Of a DNA stretch of 64,000 nucleotides, positions 35,988-48,589 are shown piece after piece. Positions within the stretch are counted from its first letter, which is position 1; every line of letters begins with the position of its first letter. The stretch is from assembly GCF_019175385.1 (NCBI RefSeq), contig NC_083339.1, forward strand, positions 31,773,637 to 31,837,636, given 5' to 3'. The notes under the pieces are model-generated. The model did no database searches and was not told the DNA's origin. It was given only the letters and a program-made list of their open reading frames with translations. The stretch comes from Lycium barbarum (lineage: Eukaryota > Streptophyta > Magnoliopsida > Solanales > Solanaceae). A program made the position numbers and the translations under genes.

Positions 35988-36608
35988 TGATACATTATTC
36001 AAAACGAAAATGAAGAAAAAAGGACAAGAAAATAAAGGATAGATAATTTGACACAATTAAAGACCCAAATTACCAACCAAAGTTCTTAAATTAACTTGAC
36101 CTCTAATTTAGGAACTAAAGAGCACCAAACTCTTAGGATGACCAATAGGGATTAGATATCCTAATAACCAATCCTCTCACAAGATTCACAATCTCTAGCT
36201 TAGCAAGCTCTCAACACTCAAAAAGAGTTTACAATTTCAAGATATCAATATTCAAAGTAGTCTAAGTCTTCTAAATGAAAGAAACTAATATTTATACTAA
36301 GGCTCAAAAGAAGACAACCACACTATTACACTTTTACCCTTAATGAAGTAAGAGCCTTGTTTGGGTGTCTTCTTTTGGGAACAAAGCTTGAATTTGCAAA
36401 TCTTCAAGTAATAGCCACATTGCAAGTATGACCATCTTCAACCCTCTTCTCCAAACAATCCTCCCATGCTATCATGAACACTTGAAATCCCCGGGAAGGT
36501 GCTAGAGTGTATTCAAGTATGTCCCTCCTCGTGAACAATGCTTGCATAGCTTGAAGTTCTCTCGCTTGGCTCCTTGTAAAAGGTCTTGATGCCACTCGAA
36601 TTGTATCA
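35988..36608 (-). repeat. 5' LTR of element C
   Basis: 621 bp, paired with 29070-29689. It holds an open copy of the polyprotein's last ~63 codons (36404-36595), which is untranslated here. Confidence 0.95.
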
Positions 36609-36613
36609 ACTTT

Positions 36614-37999
36614 ATAAGGAAGTCACATCATATATCTTGACTCATGTAGCTATGCATGATCTTAGGCTCTTGGCTTTCCGGGATATAGGAGAACCATGAA
36701 AAGGGAGAAGAATCATGTCATGGGATTCATGCCATAGAAAGAAAAGGACTAGCCTCACATACCTTTGTCGCTTAGTTAAGCTATCATTCACTTGTTCTCC
36801 TTCAATATCACGTTGTTACCTTCACGAGAGAATACACATTATAGTTAGTCAATCGATCATAAGAACGCATCGTTATTTCTAGAGAAAATTGGGCAGCGTT
36901 TCCTTTGTTTCTACTACTTTTCTCATGTTCTATTTCAACTCCCAACATTTACAACAACACTCACAATATCGTATCAACATTCATCACTTATCTATATTTA
37001 GCAAAATCCATCATTTTTCTCCAATTTCTCCACATTTAATGGTTTTAGCTCATCATCATAATTTTGCTTACTTCACACCTATTCCATGGTCTATACGCCA
37101 TTTATAACGTATTCATCATTACAACATATCAACGTTCATGATTCCATTCAACTATCATTCAATTGTGACACTATTCACTCAGTAATGGCCCATTTTCTAT
37201 GTTCTTCTACATTTCAAGCATCTTAGATTTCCAATACCTTAAATAACATGATAAAGTCATGAAACATACCTTATTTGATGGTGGAACAAGCCTAGAGTGG
37301 AATCACTTCTTTAACACCAAAACCCTTCTTCACCTCTTTTGGAATTTCTTGAAGGAGATGACTTCCAATTAGGTTTCATACACTTTGTTTCATAGATTTG
37401 GTGTTGATGATCATTGATTTCCTTGGTATTCTTGTGGTTGAAGTGTTTGGAGTGTTCTAGAGATTTCTAGGGAGGAATTTCGTGAAGATGAAATGAGAAA
37501 ATGAACCTGGGTCCCTCCTTTTTAATAGCTAAAATCTGATTTTTATGAACAGTGGTCGAAATGCACAGTGGTAGTAAACCCCACTTTACGGGCCATATAC
37601 TGGTTTACGGGCCGTATACTGGTTTACGGTCCGTCCTTCGCGACCGTATTTAAGCATATCAGAAACAGAAAGGTTGGTTGAAGATCATGGCAATTAACGA
37701 CTCAATTTACGGGTCGTATTTCAATTTACGGTCCGTATTCCAAATCATTTTTAACCATTTGAAGCAATAGACAGAAAGTTGAAATTTTTGAAATGTTGAA
37801 GGACGATGGCACTTTATGGTCCATAAATCACTTTACGGGCCGTATTCCATTTTACGACCACTGGCTAAAATGAAATTCTACAACTTTCTTAATTCCAAAG
37901 TTCATAAATAGTCATTCCCTACTTAATAAAACATCGCACACTCATGCTATTCGTTGGTCTATTCATTGTTGGCTCACGAAAAATTTCCAAGGTGTAACA
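36614..37999 (-). other. Promoter-side part of solo LTR B
   Basis: No coding frame. In its own (minus) direction it starts at 37999, passes through the palindrome cluster at 37860-37583, and then reaches a TATA-like CTATTAAAAAGGAGG (about 37527). The rest is A/T-rich. Confidence 0.55.
37583..37860 (-). repeat. ACGG palindrome cluster in solo LTR B
   Basis: Repeated TTTACGGGCCGTA, TTTACGGTCCGT, TTTACGGGTCGTA and degraded copies (TTTATGGTCCATAAA) occur over about 280 bp, beginning about 140 bp from the LTR start in its own orientation. Confidence 0.85.
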
Positions 38000-38397
38000 T
38001 CTCAGGACCCAAGAACAGAAGGAATAATCATAAGAGGGATACAAGAACATCAAAGACTGAAATACTCCTAGTGCTTCTGAGAGTAGAGTAATATGGAAGA
38101 TCGTTTATTCGTTTGTTCATTCATATCATAAGATCATGCCAAAATGGAAGAAGGGATAGCCTTAACATACCTTATTCGCTTTTTCAAGCTAACTCTGTTA
38201 CTATCCCGAGCTTTCCAAATCTACACACAAGACCAATTATCAATTATTAGACTAGAACGTACTCATATACCCACCTTAATCTAGTTTACGACTTAACGAA
38301 ATTTGGGTAGCATATCCTTTGTAAGCTTAATAATCCTTCAATTCCAATTCAACCCAAATATCAACAATAACAATATCAATTCTTATATATCACAATA

Positions 38398-40150
38398 TGT
38401 TACACCTTGGAAAATTTCCCGTTGGTACGCAAGTAAATGAACTAATGATGTGTGCGAGGAGTGCGAGTGTATAATGTTTCATGGGAAATGTATGTAAAGG
38501 GATGTGGATGATTAGAATGAAAAGTCGAGAAATGAGAAAAATTGAAAGTTGGCAAAACTGCCCAGTGGTCGTATAGTGCAAAATACGGACCGTAAAGTGC
38601 AATACGGTCTGTAAACTTGAAGTCGTAAACTGGCATGCCCAACTTCAACTTTCTGCCAGCCGAGGAAATGGCTAAACACGACCTGGTGGACGGACCGTAA
38701 AGTGATTTACGGCCCGTAAACCATGGTCGTAAATCACCATGCATGCAGGCCAAAGTTTCTGGTCCTGCTTAAGCTTAAAGACGACCACGAGGGACGGTCC
38801 GTAAACTGAAATACGGACCGTAAACCTCCATGGACGACCACTGTTCACCCAGCACAGATTTTCCAATTCATTAAATATGAGGATCAAGACTTATTATTTC
38901 ATTACAACATTACACCACTTCTCTCTAAAACTTCTCTCTACATTTATTATATGAGTTTCAAGGATTATAAGTCATCAATAACATTAAGACAAGTGAATCA
39001 AGGATAAGGGAATCATCAAGGATCATCCAAGTCAAAAAAATCCAAATGGAGAAAAACTAGGGTTTTGCTCAAAGAGGAGTATTATCAACAAAAGTTTGTT
39101 CCTACAACTTCTAAGGTAAGAGTCATGATTTTTACAAGATGTTTAAGGTATTGGAGAATTAAAATACATGGATTGTAGAAAATGTGGTCAACTAGGTCAT
39201 GAATGATGAATAGTGACATTTTGAGAAATAGTTTGAATTGAGTTATGAATGTTGTTGTGTTGTGATATGAATGTGTTATAAATGGTATTAAGATCATGAA
39301 CTAAACACTTTAGACGAATGGACGAAGATGGGTGTTATGACCATGAATGTGGGTGAATTAGAGGCAAATTGAGGAAATCTAGACAATGTGGATAATGTGA
39401 ATGACTAATGGCCATTGTTATGATATTAATGAAGGTATAAACGCTAGCATTGGAAGGGAATGTGCAAGTGTAGAATAGTTCGACGGAAAGGTATGTAAGG
39501 CTAACCCTTCTTTCATAAGGCATGGTTCTTGGCCAAATTCCTAATTCCTCTATATGAGTATGTTGTCTTCACATGGTTGACTTTCCGAGCTCATAAGCTC
39601 ACGACCCTTGATATGTACTACGATTATACTATGTTCCTCGTATGACGAGTAAGTCCATAATGTAGATGTAACGACAATGATGAGGATAGTAATGATGATG
39701 AGAGTAAAATGAGATTAGAGATGCTTACGAGCTATGATATATGTATATGTATGCCTATGAAGGGCTATGATAAGACCCCGAGCTTATGATGCCGGGTAAG
39801 ACTATATGTATATGACTATGTATAAAATATGTATACGATTACAAAACGCGCGCACACCCCTGCAGATGGTACGGATAACCCTGATGCCTTGGTAGGGCCA
39901 GGTATGTATGACCTTGAGCCTTGGTTGGCCAAGCATGTATAAGACACCGATCCTATGAGGTCGGGTATGCTATGTATATGAAATGACTATGTATATAATA
40001 TGAATATGAATGTGATAAGACTATGTATAAGAATACGAATAAGGACATGTATACGAATATGAGCACAAGTATGGTACGAGTATTATTATGGGATACGAAT
40101 GACGATGTATGCAAGTAAGCGACATGATGATGATGACATTACTGTCTCCC
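38398..40150 (+). repeat. 5' LTR of D, 3'-truncated
   Basis: It matches 48590-50356 of the 3' LTR, then at CTGTCTCCC/TAGGATGTG jumps straight into leader sequence. The missing part corresponds to 50357-50921 (565 bp) plus the primer binding site. Matching leader bases in A show what should stand here. Most likely a deletion at short homology (CCT). Confidence 0.88.
38571..38832 (+). repeat. ACGG palindrome cluster in D's 5' LTR
   Basis: ATACGGACCGTAAAGTGC, ATACGGTCTGTAAAC, GGACGGACCGTAAAG, TTTACGGCCCGTAAA, GACGGTCCGTAAAC and ATACGGACCGTAAAC all fall within 260 bp, starting about 170 bp into the LTR. The same cluster is at 48762-49020 in the 3' LTR. The reading frames over it are by-products. 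Confidence 0.9.
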
Positions 40151-40334
40151 TAGGATGTGTCTACGAGTCGTGTCTAGTAGAGTCTTGGTTATGGGTGTGT
40201 TGCGCGCCACACTTATAAACGAGAAGCTGCGGACATTTTAGGAATATATGTCCTTCTTTCTTCATAAGAATCGTGCGATAAAGCTATGATGTAAGAAATT
40301 CTTGCTCCTAAATCGTGTGTTGTGTATTTCAGAG

Positions 40335-41633
40335 ATGCCTAAAAATAAAAAGGCTACAGCAGCCCAAAAGGGCAAGACGGTGGCAGAAAAGCGGGCTGAA
40401 AGAGCACCGCCACCGGTAGTAGAGGAAGATGAGTCCCAGAGTGCGGCTCAATCTCAGTCCTCCCAGACAGTGCCTATTACCGAGGAGCACGTGGGAGCCT
40501 CAGCCCCAGCTCCAGCTCCTCCACCGAATGCTTCGGGCCAAGACGTGAGAGAGGCCATTAATTTGTTGACTCATTTGGTTGCGGCCCAGACTCAGAGGCC
40601 AAGCACAGGGCAAGGTGATAGGGCTGTTAGTGCAAGGGCCCGTGACTTCATTGCTTTGAAACCCCCGGAATTTTTTGGGTCAAAACTGGAGGAGGATCCC
40701 CAGGACTTTATTGATGGTATGCTAAGGACGCTCCGGTTGATACATGCTTCAGACACCGAATCGGTGGAGCTAGCGTCATATAGATTGAGGGATGTCTCAA
40801 TCCAGTGGTATACGGTTTGGATGGCTTCGCGGGAGCCAATGCACCTCCACCGGTATGGCAAGAGTTTGTTGATGCTTTTCTCCGTCATTATATGCCCCCA
40901 GAAGTTCGGCGAGCTAGGGCCGATAAATTCTTGAATCTGAGGCAAGGTAGCATGAGTGCTACAGAGTATAGTCTCTGCTTTAATTCCTTGGCTAGGTATG
41001 CTTCGGCCATGGTAGCGGATATGGGCGATCGGGTGCACCGGTTTGTGAAAGGCCTAGGGCCACACTTGATGGATAAATGCTTAACTGCGTCCTTTCAGGA
41101 TGGCATGGATATTGCACGCATTCAGGCACATGCTCAGGAATTAGAGGAACACCTACAGCAGCGGAGAAATGAACGTGAGCAAGATAGGGGACAAAGCAAG
41201 AGAGCTAGACTTTCAGGTTCGAGGAGCGAGTCCAGGGGTGGACACAGACAGCAGCTTCCCAGCCATTCAGGCTATTCTATGACCAGTCCACCTCCAAGGT
41301 TTTCAGGCCAGGGCCTTGATAGATCTGCTCGTTCAGGGCTGAGTCCGAGTTATACAGGACCTCAGTTCAGAGGTGATTTGGGCCAGTCAAGGCCACCCGT
41401 ACCACCGTGTTCCCAGTGTGGGAAGATGCATTGGGGTCGATGCTGATTTGGTTCAGATGATTGCTATTCATGTGGTCGGCCAGGCCATATTATGCGTGAT
41501 TGCCCCTCAGTACATGGTAGAGGTAGGACCCAGCCATCAAGGTCGGTAGCTGGATCTTCGGCATCTGTACGCCCTACGGGGCCAGGTTCACATGCGCCAG
41601 CTAGCCATGGTAGAGGCAGAGGGAGAGCTCCCA
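40335..41633 (+). pseudogene. gag of chromovirus D (frameshift and stop)
   Basis: It starts MPKNKKATAAQKGKTV and covers a low-complexity N-terminus, then the gag core (DFIALKPPEFFGSKLEEDP, YRLRDVSIQWYTVW). Near 40805-40850 the frame changes by one and continues as PPPVWQEFVDAFLRHYMP, ARADKFLNLRQGSMSATEYS and QAHAQELEEHLQQRRNE. A first cysteine pair (CSQCGKMHWGRC) is followed by TGA (41444-41446), then a CCHC knuckle CYSCGRPGHIMRDC in the same frame. Solo LTR E splits the C-terminal end; after it the frame resumes exactly. The upstream in-frame ATG at 40302 is probably leader. Confidence 0.88.
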
Positions 41634-44600
41634 TGTTATATCCCGCATTTTTCGCATTCGGATAATTTAAGGTAATTGCGGGAGATTAAGAGCAAGATTA
41701 TAATTTTGATTTTGTTTGGTGTACAAGTGTTTATAAAAATTTAGAAGTAAAAATAATGAGAAAGGTCAAGGGCATAAAAGGAAATTCGCAATATGACTCG
41801 TGGAAAGATGGAGGGAGACGAAGGGCAAATTTGGAAGTCGGAAAAATTGTTTTCAAGAATTGCAAGAACTAGCCAAAATACAAAGTGGGCTTGACATTTC
41901 TTTTAAGGGAAAATCATAGGCCCAACCGGCCATATTGATGGGCTAGGCCCAAAATGGAATATATTGTGAAATAAATAAGATGATAAAGTCATATTTATCA
42001 CATAAGCTCTCTAGAAAATTCAAGAAGTGGAAGAACAAAAGAGAGAACAAACCCTTAGGGCCTTTCGGCCATAGTGGAAATTCCAAAGAAAAATTGATAA
42101 AATTCTTCCAAAAATCATTTCCTACCAAGCTAAAGGTTCTTAACAAGGTGGAGTTGTTGTTGGAGCAAGAACAACTCATAATTCTACAAGTTGCCAAAAG
42201 ATAGGCAAGTGAGAAGTTGAAGAAGAAAGGTGAGTATTGATCTTGTTTTATGAGTTATGCATGGTTTATATGTGTAGTAGTATGTTAAAATTGATGAAAC
42301 TCATGAAGGGGAGGAATATGAAGCATGGCCGTATATATATATGTATATATATGTGTGTAGAACGTATGTTTTAATTATCTTGCCTAGTGTTGGTTGTTAT
42401 GGTTGTGAATGAAATGTGGAAAATGGAAGTTGAATGATTTTGGAAAGATTGAAGTTGTGTGTAGTTGAAAATGGCCGTGTGTGTATGTTTGATGAATGGA
42501 TAGTGAGCAAGTCTTAATTGGTATGTCGATCGTCGTGTTGTGGAAGCATAATAAACTTAGTAAAATATTAGTAATTGGAAGTTCGTTTCGGAAGGTTATG
42601 TGAATTGAATGTTATGTTCTTGCATGAATGAAATGTCATGATATTAGAATGATGTTTTGGAATGTATATATATGGTTGTTATTGGCTTTATAGATGTTGG
42701 AAAGTGTTGAAGAAAGTGGTAAATTGATATAATGTATCGTGAGTCGAATATGTGAATTGCTAGGATGATTGTTGATTATGTTAATAGTTTGGCCGGGTTT
42801 GAATTCCCGGATTGTGTGTGTCAGGAATTTGGCTATATTGAATGTTGGGAATGGTGTAATTACAGAGGAAATGCTGCCGAAATTTCGGTAGCCAAGTGTT
42901 CCCGTAAGATTCTAACTCAAAGTATACTAATGGAAGTTTTGGTAAAAATGACCAATTCGCAGATTTTGACGAGATTGTGACGCGAATTTGGAGTAGCTAA
43001 AGGAGCGAAAAGAGGTATGTAAGGTTTCACCCTTCTTTCTATGGCATGTCTTAGATATAACGAGTCGGGCACGAGCCTCGGGGACAACCCGGTTCCCCGG
43101 AATCCGTACCTAAAGTTTTCACCTTTTCGTTCAATTGAATTGAAGTAGAAAGTGTGCAAAATGATGAAAAGACCTCCTAGACCCCTATAACTTGCCTAAG
43201 TGGGACCCGATTACCCTAAGACTCATACGAGTAACTCTATGACACGTAATATGGGTAAATTGTATACGCTACCTCGTCCGGCCCGAGGTGGGCCCGATAC
43301 TCTCGGATTTTCCTATAGTCTTGGTTAACGTACTTGAAGCGAATCTAAAGGGGGCCTTTGATCCCGATTCCGTCACCAAGTAATAAGTGCTATGACTACC
43401 CCAACGGGAGTGCCCCTATGATGATAATGATAATGACAATGTCGGGCAAGAGAATGTAGCTATGATAAATACGACCGGAACGACCCTATGACTAAGCCAA
43501 GTACCTTATGTAAACATTAAATTGATAAACTAATTTTCTAAATCGTATTTATACCTTCTAGTTATAATCTTATTTTCTAAGATTCCAAGACCTATGACTG
43601 TCACCTAAAATGCCTGCGATTTCACTTTTGGTTACTGTAACACTATTCTCCGTTAAAAGTCTCACTTTAAAATACTTGTTCCTTCAAGGTGAGACAAAGA
43701 TATCACTAGCATTCCGTACTGTAATCGGAGGTTACCGACCTTACGTCACTCCGATGGATACATGAATTTTCTTGGTTCTCTTGTTTGCTTGCAGGATATA
43801 TGTATATAAAGCGAGTAATTGTGTATGAGACAGGTATATGCATAAAAGATGAGTAAATATATATGTATGTGTATATGGGGAAAAGGGAAGGGCCACTGTG
43901 ATATCACCACCTGATCAGCTGGATTCCATCCTGGACGCGGGATGCCCGGACGCGGGATATGGGATGAGCCGTACGCGGCGTCTGTATATATATATATATA
44001 ATGTGTGATACATATGTGATGTACTATGTTGGGTCATCGTTGGGGAGGGGGTTGGGAGAGCCGATTGTATTCGGCGTCTGTAAATGTAAATGAAAGATAC
44101 CGTCTACTGAATTGTACTGTTTTCTGTATACATGAATAAGGGACACCGAGGGGGGGTTGGGAGAGCCGATTGTATTCGGTGTCCGTAAACGTGAGCAAAT
44201 GATACCGTTACTGAAACGTACTGTTTTATTTCTGTACACGAGAATAAGTAATATAAAGATGTGATTCCTATGCCTATGAAAAGAAACGTTTCAAAGACGA
44301 AAAGACAAGCCTACATGACAGCAGGCCTAAAGAGGGGCCTTCCTATGTACAGGTTACGTTCTTGCCTCGTTATACACCCTATGGCTCCGTGATATTATTA
44401 TTGATCGTACTTCATGTTACTGCTTGTATTGTTTTCCATGCCTTACATACTCGGTACATTATTCGTACTGACGTCCCTTCTTGTGGACGCTGCGTTTCAT
44501 GCCGCGCAGGTCAGCAGGTATACGGACCAGATTCCTAGTGCCCTATCAGCAGCATTCGACAACGCTCCAGTTGTTCCGGAGCCTTATTTCATCGGTACTA

Positions 44601-44879
44601 TTTTGTGTATGTATTTTCGGGCGCGATAGTACTCGGCCCTTCTTATGTATAAATGTACTATGTCTAGAGGCTCGTAGACAGATATACACAGTCAGCTATG
44701 TACAGTTTAATGTATTTTATTCCGAATGGTCCGCGTTCTGGTGTAACGCGATATTAGAAAGTTTACTGCAAATGTTAATGTTTAGAAAAAAAAAATATGG
44801 CACTGTTTGTACAGGATAGCTAAGGGGTGCTCGGTACAAGTATCGGGTACTCGTCACGGCCCCTGGTCGGGTCGTGACA
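41634..44879 (+). mobile_element. Solo LTR E (3,246 bp) inside D
   Basis: TGTTATATCCCGCATTTTTC at 41634 to GGTCGTGACA at 44879, with the perfect duplication TCCCA at 41629-41633 and 44880-44884. It holds no gag or pol frame, no primer site and no second LTR, so it is a solo LTR. Its end resembles those of A, B and D, but its start is different, so it belongs to another family of similar type. Confidence 0.92.
44030..44250 (+). repeat. Two-unit tandem repeat in solo LTR E
   Basis: A unit of about 110 bp with GGGGTTGGGAGAGCCGATTG, then a TATTCGG core, then GATACCGT and TACTGTTTT occurs near 44045 and 44152. A (TA)n run precedes it at 43986-44001. Confidence 0.8.
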
Positions 44880-47800
44880 TCCCAGTACTAGCGGTTCTCA
44901 GCACCGTATTTATGCTTTGGCTGGACGCCAAGATCTTGAGTCGTCTCCTAACATAGTCACAGGTATATTATCGGTATTCTCTCATGATGTATATGCTTTG
45001 ATTGACCCGGGCTCCACATTGTCTTATGTTACTCCATATATTGCGGGTCGGTTTATAGTCGAGCCGGAGTCGATCAAACCTTTTGAGGTGTCTACGCCTG
45101 TTGGCGAATCGGTGATAGCTAGCCGAGTGTATAGAGATTGTGTAGTCGTGATATGTGACCACCGTACTATAGCTGACTTTCATGAACTAAAGATAGTAGA
45201 TTTTGATGTCATTATGGGCATGGATTGGTTGGCTTCTTGCTACGCCAATGTTGATTGTAGAATGAAAATGGTTCGCTTCCAGTTTCCGGGAGAACCAGTT
45301 TTAGAATGGAAAGGAAATACGGCGTCACCAAAAGGTAGGTTTATTTCCTATCTAAAGGCAAGGAAGATGGTCACGAAAGGGTGCATTTATCACCTAGTGC
45401 GAGTTCAAGATGTAGAAGCTGAGTCGCCGACTCTTCAGTCAGTTTCGGTAGTGAACGAATTTCCGGATGTGTTCCCGGAAGAGCTTCCAGGCCTTCCTCC
45501 CGAGCGAGAGATCGATTTTGCGATTGATGTGTTGCCAGACACTAATCCCATATTTATTCCTCCCTATAGGATTGCACCCGCAGAGTTGAAAGAGTTGAAG
45601 GAGCAATTGAAAGACTTGCTTGGAAAAGGCTTCATTAGGCCTAGTTCATCCCCGTGGTGAGCACCCGTATTGTTCGTCCGGAAGAAGGATGGCTCCTTGA
45701 GAATGTGCATTGATGATCGGCAATTGAATAAAGTGACAATTAAGAACAAGTATCCCCTCCCGAGGATTGATGATTTATTTGATCGATTGCAAGGTGCCAA
45801 ATGGTTTTCAAAGATTGATTTGAGGTCCGGGTATCACCAAGTAAGAGTTAGGGAGAAAGATATCTCTAAGACAGCTTTCAGAACAAGATATGGCCATTTC
45901 GAGTTCCGAGTAATGTCGTTTGGGCTAACTAATGCACCGGCAGTGTTTATGGACTTAATGAACAATGTATTCAGGCCTTTTCTGGATCTATTCGTGATTG
46001 TATTCATCGATGATATCCTAGTGTATTCTAGATCCGAGGCAGAACATGCGGATCACTTGCGTATTGTCCTTGGAGTTCTTCGAACCCGAGAGTTATTCGC
46101 GAAGTTTTCCAAATGCGAGTTTTGGTTGAACTCAGTGGCATTTCTGGGCCACATTGTTGCAGCTGACGGTATTTGAGTGGATAGCCAAAAGATTGAGGCA
46201 GTGAAGACTTGGCCAAGGCCCACGACCCCTACGGAGGTTCGTAGCTTTTTGGGCTTAGCAGGTTATTACAGAAGATTTGTTGAGGGTTTCTCTTCTATTT
46301 CTGCACCGCTCACCAAGTTGACTCAGAAGTCAGCTAAGTTTCAATGGACAGATGCTTGCGAGCGTAGTTTCCAAGAGTTGAAAGACCGACTGACTTCAGC
46401 CCCAGTCTTGACACTTCTAGAGGGATTGGAAGGTTATGCTATTTATTGTGATGCTTCAGGCGTCGGGCTAGGCTGTGTATTGATGCAAAATGGTAAGGTG
46501 ATTGCGTATGCTTCTAGACAATTACGGAAACATGAGCAGAATTATCCTACCCATGACTTAGAATTGGCTGCGGTGGTCCATGCTTTAAAGATATGGAGAC
46601 ATTACTTATATGGTGTCCACGTGGATATTTATACAGATCATAAGAGTCTCCAGTACATCTTCAAGCAGAAAGAGTTGAATTTGCGGCAACGACGATGGCT
46701 AGAGTTGCTAAAAGACTATGATGTTGAAATCCTGTACCACCCCGGAAAGGCAAATGTTGTGGCTGATGCTCTTAGCCGTAGGTCGATGGGAAGTCTAAGT
46801 GATGTACGACCAGAAAAGAAAGAGATGGCCCGTGATCTTCAGCAGTTAGCTAGCCTAGGAGTCCGAGTGGTGGACTCTGGTAGCAGCGGAGCTACTATTC
46901 AGAATTCAGCAGTTTCATCGTTAGTAGCGGAAGTAAAAGAGCGACAATATGAGGATCCCATGCTAATGCAGTATAGAGATACACTCCCTCAGAAGGAGGA
47001 GTCATCATTTGACATTTCAGAAGACGGAGTTCTCCGATGTCGAGGCAGGTTATGTGTTCCCGATGTGGCAGGTCTACGCCATCAGATTTTGAGAGAAGCT
47101 CATTGTTCCCGTTACTCCGTTCACCCCGGAGCGACGAAAATGTATCATGATCTTAAGACTATATATTGGTGGAATGGGATGAAGAAAGACGTAGCGGAAT
47201 TCGTAGGCTAGTGTCCTAATTGCCAACAAGTGAAGATAGAACACCAAAAGCCGAGTGACTTATTGCAAGCTATAGAAATCCCAACTTGGAAGTGGGAAGT
47301 GATTAATATGGATTTCATTACAGGGTTACCCCGTTCTCGACGTAAATATGATTCTATATGGGTGATCGTGGATAGACTCACAAAGTCAGCGCATTTCTTA
47401 CCGGTCAGAACGACCTATATGGCAGAAGATTATGCCAAGCTTTATCTTAAAGAGATAGTGAGACTCCATGGCGTTCCGGTATCTATTATCTCCAATAGAG
47501 GAACTCAGTTTACAGCCAAGTTTTGGGGGTCTTTCCAAGAAGGTTTAGGGACCCAAGTGCGCCTAAGCACGACATTTCACCCCCTGACCGATGGGCAAGC
47601 TGAACGTACTATTCAGACTCTTGAAGATATGTTACGGGCATGTATGATAGGTTTTGGAGGAAATTGGGATGACCATTTGCCACTCATTGAGTTTGCTTAC
47701 AATAACAGTTATCATTCTAGCATCCAAATGGCGCCGTATGAGGCTCTATATGGGCGAAAGTGTAGATCCCCAATTGGGTGGTTTGAAACCGGAGAAGCTA

Positions 47801-48384
47801 AGTTGATAGGGCCAGACTTGGTCCAGCAAGCAATAGAGAAAGTCAAGCTCATACAAGATCGGCTGTTAGCGGCTCAAAGTCGCCAAAAGTCCTATGCGGA
47901 TAATCGTCGAAGGGACTTAGAGTTCCAAGTTAAGGATTGGGTATTCTTGAAAGTGTCGCCAATGAAAGGCGTTATGAGATTTGGCAAAAAGGGGAAGCTC
48001 AGTCCCCGGTGTATCGGACCCTATGAGATTGTGGGTAAAATAGGCAAAGTGGCCTATGAGCTAGATCTACCTCCAGATTTGGAGTCAGTCCATCCAGTAT
48101 TTCATGTCTCGATGCTTCGGAAGTGTGTTGGAGATCCTACGAGGATCGTCCCAGTAAATGATATTCAGGTGACAGAAAAGCTAACTTATGATGAAATACC
48201 CATTGCCATATTAGATAGGCAAGTACAGAGGCTTAGAAACAAAGAAGTGGCCTCAATTAAAGTTCTGTGGAGAAATAGCAATCGAGAGGAAATGACATGG
48301 GAAGCAGAAGAGAATATGCGATCCAAATACCCACATTTATTTCAGCCCTTGGAAGAAGTCCAAGATGAGACGTCAAAATCATAA
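44880..48384 (+). pseudogene. pol of chromovirus D (three in-frame stops, integrase Asp lost)
   Basis: One frame holds: protease (DVYALIDPGSTLSYVTP, about 44985-45035); RT ([46 protein letters not shown] near 46010); RNase H ([16 protein letters not shown], near 46450); integrase finger ([26 protein letters not shown]); integrase core; and a chromodomain (VASIKVLWRNSNREEMTWEA, about 48250-48345). Stops stand at 45658-45660 (TGA), 46174-46176 (TGA) and 47209-47211 (TAG). In integrase, the second catalytic Asp of the usual SDRGTQF is Asn (AAT, 47494-47496), while the first Asp (NMDFITGLP) and the Glu (GQAERTIQT) remain. The protein could not work even with read-through of the stops. Confidence 0.93.
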
Positions 48385-48589
48385 GGTATGCATGTTTTCC
48401 TTTTATACATTCAGGTCGTGTGTGGCCAAATTTCTAGTGTTGTTATATTATTGCCCTGTGAGGCATTGTTATTGTGGGTTGTTGTGACAGGGTGGTAGTG
48501 CCACATTACAGAGGAAACTCTGGCAAATTTTTTATAGAATTCCCCAAGCCTTTAACATTCGAGGACGAATGTTCCTAAGGGGGGTAGAA
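48385..48589 (+). other. 3' untranslated region and polypurine tract of D
   Basis: About 200 bp between the pol stop and the 3' LTR. It ends in ATTCGAGGACGAATGTTCC and then AAGGGGGGTAGAA (48577-48589), the polypurine tract. The same GGACGAATGTT block precedes A's polypurine tract. Confidence 0.85.

Larger units (their letters stand above)
29070..36608 (-). mobile_element. Gypsy element C, structurally complete
   Basis: The LTRs are about 620 bp: 36608-35988 (5' in its direction) and 29689-29070 (3'). Both have the mirrored ends TGATACAAT..ATTGTATCA (one with a substitution). The perfect target duplication ACTTT is at 29065-29069 and 36609-36613. It has an initiator-Met primer site, a polypurine tract and one long gag-pol frame. 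About 17 differences between the two LTRs (by eye, roughly 2.7%) imply it is not brand-new. It sits inside solo LTR B. Confidence 0.95.

Noticed and set aside
37583..38832. CRISPR-like array (regular palindromic repeats)
   Set aside because: Spacing and repeat sequence are irregular, the repeats sit inside eukaryotic LTRs, and nothing else prokaryotic is present.
40592..41038. 148-codon minus-strand frame opposite gag of D
   Set aside because: Antisense to a recognisable gag; no independent support.
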